Shown here: positions 35,560 to 45,386 of the stretch, piece by piece
Numbering within the stretch: the stretch's first letter is position 1
Layout of the letters: each line of letters opens with the position of its first letter
Source of the DNA: Eudorina sp. 2006-703-Eu-15
Lineage: Eukaryota; Chlorophyta; Chlorophyceae; Chlamydomonadales; Volvocaceae
Assembly: GCA_003117195.1 (NCBI GenBank)
Contig: BDSI01000034.1
Location: 704,956-768,955, forward strand
Direction: 5' to 3'
Length of the DNA stretch: 64,000 nt
Translations under genes and position numbers: made by a program
Notes under the pieces: model-generated
Databases searched by the model: none
What the model was told of the DNA's origin: nothing
The model's input: only the letters and a program-made list of their open reading frames with translations

Positions 35560-38500
35560 AGCGTGCAGATCACACACAAGCACCTTTGGGGGCACTGCTC
35601 TGCCCCTTGCATGTCACGCACTCCTGCTCCGCCTGCTATGTCGTAAGCAGGTAAGCAGGTAACACCAACACTGCGCGGCAAGCACCGCAGCGGAGGTCCA
35701 TGCTTCAGCAAATACGCCGCTGCAGCTAAACCCCCAACCCCGCATCCCCACACAGGAATTGACACATGCGAAACCCTGAAGCCCCCGGCAGTGTACCCCA
35801 GGGGCTGACCTCATCCCTCCCTCCCCCCCTCCCCCCTTTCCCCCTCGCCCCCCCCCCCGTCCTAGTCGGGTGGCCCCTCCCACCTGGACCTTGTCGCAGC
35901 GCTCCACCCGCAGCAGCCGCCCCACCGCCCCCACCACAACGGTGCAGTCGCTGCAGCCGCTGATGAAGGCAGCCTGGAGGGGGAGGGTACAGGAATTTGT
36001 CAGACATAGGGGGAGGGGGGTTCGGGGACCGAGGTGCCCAGGTGGTCGGGGCAGCAGGGAGGGTCGGCGCCCCCCGGGGGAGGTAAGGAGCGCGACGGGG
36101 TGGCGCAATGTACTGGGGACGAGTTGTGCGGGGAGGGGGGCACGGATGTGCGGGTTGTAGCCCGGCAACACACGTGAACGCAACACACGGGGCCCCAAAC
36201 GCACGGGGCTCCAAAAACACGAGACCCGGCGCATTCCGCGCCGCGCACCGCGGACCGCACCTGCAGCGGCGCCAGCACGTAGATCACCGCCTCGTGGCAG
36301 TCGGTGATGCGCACATCGCCGTGCGGCAGGTCGCCCTCCCCGCGCACCACCGTGCCGCGGTACACCCCCGCGATGGCGCTGTCGTCAACCTGCGGGGGAC
36401 ACCCAGAGGGGTGGGGGGTGAGGCGGCGTTGTGGAGGGTGACGGAATGACGGTCTCCCGAAACCCAAAACGCTGCCCCCCGCCCCGGACTTTTGCTCTGG
36501 CAGCAGCTCAGTTTATCTTTCAGAGTATACCTACCAAATTCCTATGCCCCCCGCCCCCCCCCCCCGGCCCCACCTGCCCTGCCGGCGCCACCATGCCCAT
36601 GGACCGCTGGAACTTGGGCGACGGGCTGCTGGCCGAGGACAGCGAGGAGGTGCTGAAGGCCAACAGCCGGGGCGAGTCCACACTCTCCTCCTGCCACAGC
36701 GACCGCAGCGCCCCCGCCGCCGCGTCCACCGTCAGAGGCTGGTACATACCGCCCGGGCCGCCGTGGGTGGTCCCCACCGCAGCGCTGATGGGCTCTGCGG
36801 GCCGGGACAGGTACAGGATGGGCGCCCCAAAGTGGGGGGAGGGAACGATTGCTGCTTGGAAAGGTCGAACAGTGGGAGCCGGCTTTCGCAGCCACGGATG
36901 TACCGTGTCAGTAAACGAGGGTGCGCGGTCATGAAGGCGCGGTCGTGCGCGATGCTGCGCGGTGCGGTGCGGTGCAGGGCAGGGCAGCGCCATTGGAACT
37001 GCCGCACTCCCCCCGCCTGGCTGCCGCCTGCCCCTCTCGTCCGACACGGCCCGGCAACAGCCCATTCCGCCACACATATGCACACACACACATCCGGGCT
37101 ACTCGACCCCTCGCATGTCACGCACTCCTGTTATGCCTGCCTAAGAACGTAACACCCGGGCCGCGGACCTGCACCGGCTGACAGACTCGACGACATCAGC
37201 CCAGCCAAACTCCGACAATCAGCCGACATGTGCCCACCTACGCCGCTCGTCCTTCGCCCTCAGCCTTACTATCCGTCTAATTCTTTCTAGGCTTGGGGCA
37301 GGGGCGGTTTGGCGGCCGTCGGGCATTTCCCGTGCTTAGCTACGCCCCTTCCTTGTCACGCACTCCTGCTCTGCCCGCCTACGAACATCCCCCCCACCAC
37401 ACACACACACACACACCGCGGCTGCCTCACCCGGCTCCGAGCTGCCCCGCCCCGGCGTGGTGCCCACCACAAATGCCAACCGGTCGATCTCCCTCGCCGA
37501 CACCAGGGCGCTCTGCTGCGGCGGCCAGGACTCGAGCACCAGCTCCAGGGCGGGCTTCAGATTGCGACGGATGTAGTCTCCGAAACCCCGCATCGCCATG
37601 ATCTGGGCGCGCAGGTGTCCCTGGAGCTGCTGTCGAAGCAGGCTGCGACCTGAGGCACCCCGGGGCCCGGGCGGCGGCCGCAGGGCCGATGAGGGATCGA
37701 TAGAGATGGTTGAACTACACACCACACACAAGGCGGCCACAAGTGGATTTGGAGAAGTGTGGAAAATGGGATATGGCAAGGTGGATGGCCGCGGCAGGCC
37801 CGGCAGGCGGTACGTCCTCTACACATGGGATTTCGCCTCCTGCAAATGGATTTCGCCGCCGATCCCGCCGGGGATTCGCGCCCTGCACATCAAGCACCGG
37901 ACCCCGACCTGCGGTCGGGATCGCTTGTGAAAGCAGCAAGCTTCCGAGTTGCTGGCCCCAAGACACGTAACCACGCGCGGTCGACAGCACCTGCCTCCCC
38001 GGCCCCCCGGATCCCACCCGCCCTCGCCCTCGCCAGGAATACGCCGCCCATGCATCGGCCCAGGCCCTGGGACCCCGCCTCCCCGCCGGAGGCCTCCGTC
38101 GCAATCCTCACCAAAACAGCAAACAGGAAATAGTCACCCACCTGCCAAACCCGGTCCTCGTTAGCCCTTTCCCTTTCCCTATCCCTGATTCTCGTCGAGC
38201 GCCCACACCTCGCCCCTCGTACCATCCTCACGCCGCTCACCACGCGTCCGCACCCTTCCGCCTCTCTCACACCCCTACCCTCGAGCCCACGTAAGCATGC
38301 AAAGCACTTTGGTGTGTGCGAAGGTTCGTTTCCGGGTCTGATTTAAACAATCTTACACCCACCCACCCACCCACCCACCCACCTCCCGGTGACTGGTTTG
38401 GATCGGGCGGGCTTCCTAGGTAAACACCCACCCACACCGGGCGGGTCTCTTATCTAAATCCACCCACCTACCCACCCACCCACACAAACACACACACCCG

Positions 38501-38945
38501 GTTTATTTTAACACACACCCGGTCCGGCGGGTTCCTTTTCTGAACACACCCACGCACCTCCCGGCTGCGACCTCCGCGTGGGCGACAGCAGCTCCTGCCC
38601 AGCCCCGAAGCCGCCCGTCGCCACCGCCGCCGCGAAGCTGGCGTTGTTGGGATCGGGCCAGTACTCCACCGCGTCAGCCCGCTGCGCCTCCTTGGAGAAC
38701 AGCTGGGCCAGCAGGAACAGCGACAGCTCGTGAAGGTAGATGTCCTCCTGACCCAGCGGCGCCGCCGGGCCCGTGCCGCTGCCGGCACCCGCCGCAGCGC
38801 CGGACGCGGGCGACGCGGGCGCGGCGTTGGCGAAGGACAGCGCGGCCAGGACCTCCGTTAGTATGTCCACTTGGGCGGTGGTTAACTCCAGGATTTGCGC
38901 GACATCGGCCGGCGTGACGATGCCTGGAGCGGCACGAGGGGTCAT
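32662..38945 (-). CDS. TBCCD1: TBCC domain-containing protein 1 (TBCCD1; ASQ2 in Chlamydomonas)
   Basis: Centrosome/basal-body positioning protein; in Chlamydomonas the ASQ2 product is needed for mother-daughter centriole linkage. Exons in coding order: 38945-38558, 37649-37431, 36794-36574, 36389-36261, 35973-35884, 35426-35299, 34939-34854, 34135-33965, 33442-33282, 32865-32662; all phases agree (598 residues). YLHELSLFLLAQLF, then a beta-helical C-CAP/TBCC region (ITDCHEAVIYVLAPLQ, SGCSDCTVVVGAVGRLLRV, LLIASCHECSFNVGT, FLRLGPFNTRYE), ADEFLPFVVPF, and the C-terminal LTKDKERDLNDAIQGYFKEW match human TBCCD1 block by block. The N-terminal 100 or so residues of the family are not seen. The Met at 38945 is a provisional start; an AG at 38924-38925 could instead be the acceptor of a further upstream exon. 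Introns are rich in motif A and motif B copies. Confidence 0.88.
33671..33732 (-). repeat. Dispersed motif B copy 1 (TBCCD1 intron)
   Basis: The + strand reads TTGTCACGCACACCTCCTCT then GCCTGCCTGAGAATG. Host-gene sense is the - strand. Diverged copy. Confidence 0.6.
35489..35572. repeat. (GA)n microsatellite
   Basis: Long GA tract with one GGAG interruption, in a TBCCD1 intron. Confidence 0.95.
35601..35655 (-). repeat. Dispersed motif B copy 2 (TBCCD1 intron)
   Basis: The + strand reads TTGCATGTCACGCACTCCTG then CTCCGCCTGC; on the - strand it is in the sense orientation of TBCCD1. Confidence 0.75.
37104..37160 (-). repeat. Dispersed motif B copy 3 (TBCCD1 intron)
   Basis: The + strand reads TCGCATGTCACGCACTCCTG then TTATGCCTGCCTAAGAACG. 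It shares the intron 36795-37430 with copy 4. Confidence 0.75.
37344..37420 (-). repeat. Dispersed motif B copy 4 with CA tract, beside a TBCCD1 donor
   Basis: The + strand reads CTTGTCACGCACTCCTGCTC then TGCCCGCCTACGAAC and a CA run. The exon ends at 37431, so in the sense direction the intron opens with a GT-rich tract leading into motif B. Confidence 0.75.
38402..38557 (-). repeat. Tandem cluster of motif A at a TBCCD1 splice donor
   Basis: Three recognisable copies: CGGGCGGGCTTCCTAGGTAA (near 38404), CGGGCGGGTCTCTTATCTAA (near 38438) and CCGGCGGGTTCCTTTTCTGA (near 38524), separated by CACCC-rich tracts. The last runs up to the donor GT at 38557-38556, so in sense direction the intron begins with it. 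Confidence 0.75.
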
Positions 38946-40231
38946 GTACGCAGAGCGAGCCCGGAACGGAAGCGGAGGGACGCAGAAGGGTGTTGGAATG
39001 CGTGGCGGAGAGAGGGGTTGGCAGGGCAGGGCGCCAGTGGGTCGGTGGTGAGGAGGGGAAAAGGGAGGCGGCGTGAATTCGGGTTTGGGGACGCGCGGTT
39101 GGTGGTGAGGTTGACGACGAAGGTCAGGACATGTCGTGAAGGGCACAGCGAGGTTGTGCGGGTATAGTGCGGCTGTGATGCGGTTGCGACGCGCAGATGT
39201 TTACAGGATACAACGTGCGGGGGGTGCAAAGCACATAGAACGTGCGGGGGGTGCAAAGCAACCTTAGGGGCCACTGCCTCTCCGATCCGAGGTTGGGCTG
39301 ACGCCTCCACAAGGGTGTAAGTGCAATACTTTGGCAGTTGCACCGTCGACGACCGTTCCTCCAAGGTGGTGGGCTGCAGTGACGTGCTGTTTGGCGCGAA
39401 GGTGCGGTGTGCGCCCGACGGATGCCTCAGACCTCGAGCCCATGCAGCAAGCCGAAGGTATGGATCATACTGCCCAAGTTACTCACGTTGCCCTTGGCGG
39501 CCGGCTTTGCTGCGCGCGAAAAGCTTTCCGTGAAAGGACAGCAGCGTCTGCACGCCGTCCAGCTGAGGACAGAGAGACTGGAGGGGAATTCCTCCATATT
39601 CCCAGACCTCTCTCCGTGGTTGCATGCTTGTGGAACGAGGGAAGACCGGAGGAAAGCAGAGATTGAACGCCGCAGAGCTTGCCCAGTTAGCCTACGTGCC
39701 AAGTGGCGCCACCATCGTCGCAGTATCTAGAATTTTAAATTCGATGTCCACTAGTGTCACTGATCAAGCGTCGTTGCACAACGATGTTGCCTATTCCGAG
39801 AGGCGTTTGGGGCTTTCCTGGTTAAATCTTTGGCGTAAATTGCCCCTCAAAAGGATCGATCATGAGGAATTGCAGCTGGTGCGCACATGAAGTCTGGGAG
39901 GACTTTCCGTGCGTAGCCGTATCCTTGCCGGAAATTCAACCTTTCAAGTCGCACCATTCCAAAGAGTCCATGTTCAACAATTTGGCGGATTATACTTGAT
40001 ATAATATATACTGTGCAGACCTCGTCAGGCCTTCTAAAGCTTTTATTCGTTGTCTGCGTTTGCGGGTCTGCAGGCTGCTGGTGAATGCCGAAGAGTTCGG
40101 TACCACCACGTACCGCTGAAGAGTAATAATGCCAGCTGACACATATTAACGAAAGCGCAAGCCCGTGCAAAGCCGTGACGTCCGAGACGTAGTATCTGAT
40201 CGGCTGAAAGCGCAGGCGCGTGCACGGCAGC
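38946..40231. other. Divergent region between the TBCCD1 and ZC3HC1 genes
   Basis: Expected to hold both promoters and possibly a missing first TBCCD1 exon. A 19-base element with GCACCCCCCGCACGTT is tandemly duplicated near 39217-39260. An AT-rich stretch (TATAATATATAC near 40000) precedes the ZC3HC1 start by about 230 bases. No coding exon could be supported. Confidence 0.5.
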
Positions 40232-43125
40232 ATGGCCTCAGTCTATGAGCGAATAACCAACGCGCTATCGTCGCTCGGCAAACGTCGGGAGCGGTCGAGC
40301 AGCGCTCAGGATGGGGGCCGAAGTTCGCCCAGCGGCACCAGCCGCGCCCCCAAGCGGTTCCGGCCGTGGGAGCAGTCCGACCTGCATCGGCGGCTGGAGA
40401 CGTACAAGCCGCTGACGTGGTTCGCCAAGCCCGACACGGTTGGACCTGTGCCGTGCGCGCTGCGCGGCTGGATAAACGACTCGAACGACAGCCTGTCCTG
40501 CGAGCACTGCAACGCCAAGCTCGTCTATCCGCCCAACGTGTCGTTTGACCAGCGTCAGGCCGCAGCAGGTGCGCGTGCATGCGTGGCCACCCTGTTTCCT
40601 CGTAATAAATTCAAGTAAATACACTGCAGCGCGGGCTCACTCGACTACCAGCGGCATCTGGACATGTCAGCCGCACTGGCTTTGCTCAGCACCGGCAGCT
40701 TGTGTGCGGTCAGAACGCTGACGGGGATGCATCGACGCGCGCGGGCGGCAGTGGCTGTCCCAGCCCCTGCCGCTGCCCCCTGCTCCTGCAGCGGGTGACC
40801 TCTCCGTCCCAGGGCCAGGGCAGGTCCGGCTCCCCAGCCTTGGCCTATCCCACCCCTGGTCGCGCTGACCACCACCCCAGCCCACCCCAGCCCACCCACC
40901 ACACCCGGTCCTTACCTTCTCTCTGGCAGTCAGTGCAGCCTTTGCCTTTGCCCACCAATTCGCTGTTCGCAGTTTGACAAGGTCTACGGTCTACGGATCT
41001 CCTTAACCCCCACTCCGCCCCACCCTCCTCGACCCGGGCTCACGCGCCTCCCACCCGCGGCCCCTGCCGTCGCCCTGCTGCTGCCCTCCCCTGCCGCACA
41101 GAGCTCTTCTCGCCATCCCTGACGAGCAAGCACACCGCCACGTGCCCCTGGCGCAGCACCCAGTGCAACTCCAGCCTGCTGGCCTACATCCCCACCTCCA
41201 CCAACGAGGACCTCCGCGCGATGTACGAGAACCTGCAGGGCAAGCTCCTCAAAGTGGACGTCCTGCCGGAGATCGACGCCATCGCGATCCAGGCCGTACG
41301 CGACGCGGCTGCGCCGTACGGATCTTACGACGATCTCGTCATGGGCAGCGCCGGCGCGGGCGCCATCGTCCCCCGCGGCAAGCGGCCGTCGGTTCGGATC
41401 AAGGACGTCACCGACGAGCCGGAGGCGTCGGCGCCGTCGTTCTCCGACGCGTCCTTCTCCGCCGACGGGCTGACGCCCAGCGGCGGCTCCGACAGCGCCT
41501 TGCCCACCTACATCCTGCAGCCCTCCAAGATGACCCCCAAGCAGAAGGCGCGGCTGCTGGCCCTCCTGGGCTGGGACATTGATGTGCTACAGCCGGACTC
41601 GGCCAGCGGCTCCGCCGCGCTGCCGTACACCCAGTCCGCCGGCTACAGCCTGCAGCATCTGGGCGTCAAGCCCAAGGGCGCCGCCGCCGCCTCATCCGCG
41701 GCGGCGGCGCCGGGCGCGGCGGGGGGCGCGGGGCTGAAGGCGGCGGACGGCGCCCTGGAGCGGTACCCCATGTCGTCGGTGGTGCTCAAGTGCCCGCACT
41801 GCAACTGCCGTACAGGGCTGTGGAACTTCGCGGGGCTGAGGCCCGTTCCCGCCGGCCGTCTGACGCCCTCGAACCAGGCCGGCGGCGCCGCCGCGCTGCT
41901 CGGGCCGCGCGGCGGTGGCGCCGCCGCCGCTGCCGCTGCCGGGATACTGGGCGGCGCGGCGGAGGATCCGCTGAGCGTGACAATTGCGGGAGGGCAGTAC
42001 GGCTTGCACGGCAACACCGCCGGGGCGCGGCCGTTCGGTGCCACGTCGTCGACGCCCTTCCGGTTCGGGTCCGCCAGCTCGTCAGAGCCGGTGTTCGGCA
42101 TCGCGGCGCTGGACGCGGAGGCGGTGCAGAAGCAGCCGGCGCTGCGCGCCATAGGCGCTGGGCCCTCCAGCGCAGCCGCCGGACCGGCCACACCGGGCCC
42201 CGCGGCCGCTGGCGGCGCCGCCACCCCGCACGCGGCGCTGACGGGCCGCAAACGCAAGGCTGAGAGCACGCCGGAGCCCATGGCGGTGGACGCGGCAGCG
42301 GCAGCGCGACCGGCGACGCCGGCAGGCGCCGGGGCGCTGGCGGAGGGGAAGCGGCAGCGCGTGGAGAGCCAGGGGGGCCTGGGCGTCGGCGCATCGCCGC
42401 TGCCGGGACGGGGCCACACCCCAGGCAGCGCGGATGTCCAGATGCGGGAGCTGGACCCGGTGGGAGAGCACCGGAGCTGGTGCCCTTGGATCTACACAGG
42501 TGTGTGTGTTTAGGAAAAGAACCCGACCGACCGAGCCCAGTTGCCGACATACACAGGTGTGTGTGTGTGTTCTTAGGCAGGCAGAACAGGAGTGCGTGGC
42601 ATGCGAGGGGCCGACACGTGTGTGGGGGGGGCGCTGGAGGATGGGAGGCGCACGAGAGGATGGGAGGGGCAGGGTGGGAGGAGTTCCTGGCATATCCCTC
42701 CCCAGTACCCACCCGGCGGCTCTGTCGCCCTCACACCAGCGCCCCCACCGGGCGACAGCCCCTTGGTGCGTATGGGCGTGTGCCCTCAGCACGGGGTTCA
42801 TCCATCCAGGTTCCCCTCGCCCTTGGCCCTAGGGGCAGTCGTGGCCTCGTGGGATGCTGAGGTCCCCCGCCGCGAATGCCCTTCCGATCATCTGGCTGCC
42901 GCAGGGACCAAGGACGAGCCGCACATGAGCGGGTGGCAACACATGCTGAGGGCGCTATCGCAGCAGCAGATGCAGCAGCCCCCCCAGCAGGCGCAGGAGG
43001 GGCCCTCGGCCATGGACGCCGGTCCAGGCGGCGACGTGCAGGCAGCCGCCGCCGCTGCCGTCCCGGCCGCGCCCGATGCGCGCGCGCTCAAGGACAGCGC
43101 CATCGCCGCCATCCGGTCGCTGTAG
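40232..43125 (+). CDS. ZC3HC1: C3HC zinc-finger protein of the ZC3HC1/NIPA family
   Basis: Family members sit at the nuclear envelope/nuclear basket (ZC3HC1/NIPA, yeast Pml39, plant C3HC proteins). Exons 40232-40568, 41102-42499 and 42905-43125 join in phase to 651 residues. The N-terminal C3HC finger shows RPWEQSDLHRRLETYKPLTW, Cys75, Cys90 and Cys93 (SCEHCNAKL), then His123-x3-Cys127 (KHTATCPW). A second finger has Cys343-x2-Cys346 (LKCPHCNCRTGLW), and after a long Ala/Gly/Pro-rich insert His569-x3-Cys573 (EHRSWCPW) followed by GWQHML in the last exon. This two-finger layout with an insert inside the second finger is typical of the family. An RKRKAES-like basic patch before the second histidine may be a nuclear localisation signal. 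The second intron starts directly in motif A sequence. Confidence 0.9.
42500..42531 (+). repeat. Dispersed motif A copy that supplies the ZC3HC1 intron 2 donor
   Basis: The intron begins GTGTGTGTGTTTAGGAAAAG and continues AACCCGACCGACC, the same sense-strand sequence as the motif A copies in TBCCD1. Confidence 0.75.
42552..42612 (+). repeat. Dispersed motif B copy 5 (ZC3HC1 intron 2)
   Basis: GTGTGTGTGTGTTCTTAGGC then AGGCAGAACAGGAGTGCGTG, reverse complement of the + strand TBCCD1 copies and so again in host-gene sense. Confidence 0.78.
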
Positions 43126-45386
43126 GACTCGCCGCGGCACTGGGTGCGGGCAGGCAGGCTACAGCCGCCTGAGGACGGGACATCGGGAACAACGGCGCAG
43201 CGGCGCGGGATGGGACGGACGCGATTGGGGCAGGTCGGTTGGGGCAGGTCGACTCTCTGGCTTGCGGGTCGGACTCGCTGGCGCAGCCCAACTCAGCAGG
43301 CAGGGTTTCTGTTCACCGGGCCGCAGGCCGGGTTACCGGTTGGCGCTGCGGTTTGCGGGTGGTCGGTGGGAAGGCGTCCGGAGCGCAGGTGGGGTGCGGT
43401 CCTCGGGGGGGTGAGCCGCTGTGATCATAGCTCTTCGATAAGTTTGACCGGACGGGTGTTAGGGACGTATTATAATCTTTGGCAGTGCCGGATACGGCCA
43501 GGTTCATGATGAGTGCGACATACGGTGTGCGCGTTTGCAGTCCTCTACACAGGTACTCTGAACCGGTTATCTGGACAGGTTTGGGGCTTTTTGGACGAAA
43601 ATAGGGACGCGCCGGCGTTCCTGACCGACAGGGAGGACGCCGGGAGGACCGGCGTCCGAGCACGGACGCGGGTAGTGACACTCGGACACCCGGCGGAGGT
43701 GCGGAGGTGGTGTCGTCGCCAGAGCGGACGCGACCCTTGTTCGCTTGTTCATGCACCAGGTCTTGGAGCAAGCAACGACCTAGATCTGACGACGTGGAGT
43801 CGTGGATTCGGCACGCGCGCGCGCGGCGTCTTTAGCCGGAGCGGAGGGTTGTCCTTCGCGTCGGTCCTGTCCGCGCAGGGAAGGAAGCATACGGCGATGG
43901 CATACAGCAGTTACGCACCGGGCGGGCGGGAGGCCCTGCTCTCCTCCTGCGCCGCTCGTTTGGCTTGGTACCCAGCAGCAGCTGGGGGCGATATCTTACG
44001 AAGTGTCTTGACGTGTGCGCAGACGGGCGTGATTCGGTATGTGATGCGGCCCGAGGGGCCTACTGAGGGGGCGCTGTGGCAGTGGCCGTCCCGGCCTCAT
44101 GCGGGCGCCGGGCGTCATCCATCCTCTCTCTATCTCTCTCAACCAGGTATACACCACACGCGGAGCGGATGACCTCTTGAAAGACGTCGGGAGAGGCGCG
44201 GCCTCTTCGTCTTGATCCTCGGACTTTGCAGCGTGCGGCGAAGGAGTCGAGAGAATTACTCTACTACTGACCGGGCGTCCCCGCGGCGGCATGGGCGCGG
44301 AGTGAGGCGTTCGGAGGCGTCGAGCGCAACACACCCTGCAGCCGGACGGGCAAGAGCCTCCCTAGGGGTTTCGTTGTGGGGGTTCGACTGCAGTGCACTG
44401 CAGGCGGGTTTGAGCGGGCTCCGGAACCACACATGATCTCTTATCGTGGGGCTCCAGATCGCCCCTTTCTGTCAATCCACCGTCTGGGACAGCAGGCGGC
44501 GCAAGGCTCGGGGGCTCAGCAACTCCTCAGGGTCCAGCCTGTGTCAGCGTATGTCGGTCTCCAGCGCAGCGGTGGGCCTCGTTCCCCCTAGTCATCCGCG
44601 CGCGCGGCGCAGCTCCCCCCTATCTTTGTGAGTCTTACTTCAGAAGCGGGACTTCAGAAGCGATCGTCCCGCTTCTGAAAGGACGACGTTAACGTACTGT
44701 GTGTGGACAATGACCAGCAGTCCGGTCCAGGGCGCACAATGACCTCTCAGGTCGAAGCAATGACTTCCTCAGCACCACCACCACCCCACTCGGGTCCTGA
44801 ACTGCGCCACCCTAGTACTACCAGTACTCGTCGATACTGGAGTCCAGTGTCCAGGAGTATACCGTATGCTTCGAGCTGCCCAAGCCACTCTGCACGGAGC
44901 CGAAACAGACCTGGGGGTGCACGCGAAAGGTGCTACAGAAAACAGAAACATCTATCTACCTGGCACTCCTCGCCCTCAGTGAACAGATATGCTTCGCCTT
45001 CCAACCCCTGCGGCGAACACCGACAGCAGCTGCCGTCGGGCTGCGGCGAACATGGCGGCGCAACGATGCCCTGGATGGGCAGCTGAGCTGCGCCGCGCAC
45101 GTGCCAGCAGCGCCCCACCAGCCGGCGCCCCCGATCAATCTGCGCACACCACCGGATACATATATACGGCAATACATCCGCATGTCCTCCTTGCACGTAC
45201 ACGCAACGGCAGAATTGCTGCCGGTCGGCGGCCGTTCCGGAAGCTGGGGCGGGGAGGCCGCGCCGCGCCACGCATGTCGGTCGGTCGAGTGAATACACAC
45301 ACGAAGCGAAAACCCTTCCAACACACAACTCGGCCGCCCCCCTCCCCCGCACTCCGGTGCGTTTCCCGCCACTCTCTCCAGCGTCC
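43126..45386. other. Convergent region between the ZC3HC1 and DedA-type genes
   Basis: No gene that I can support. Open frames here lack family signatures. It holds the perfect hairpin at 44639-44679. Confidence 0.5.
44639..44679. repeat. Perfect 14-bp inverted repeat (hairpin)
   Basis: Arms TTCAGAAGCGGGAC and GTCCCGCTTCTGAA are separated by 13 bases; the loop itself repeats TTCAGAAGCG from the left arm. No T-run follows. Confidence 0.85.
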
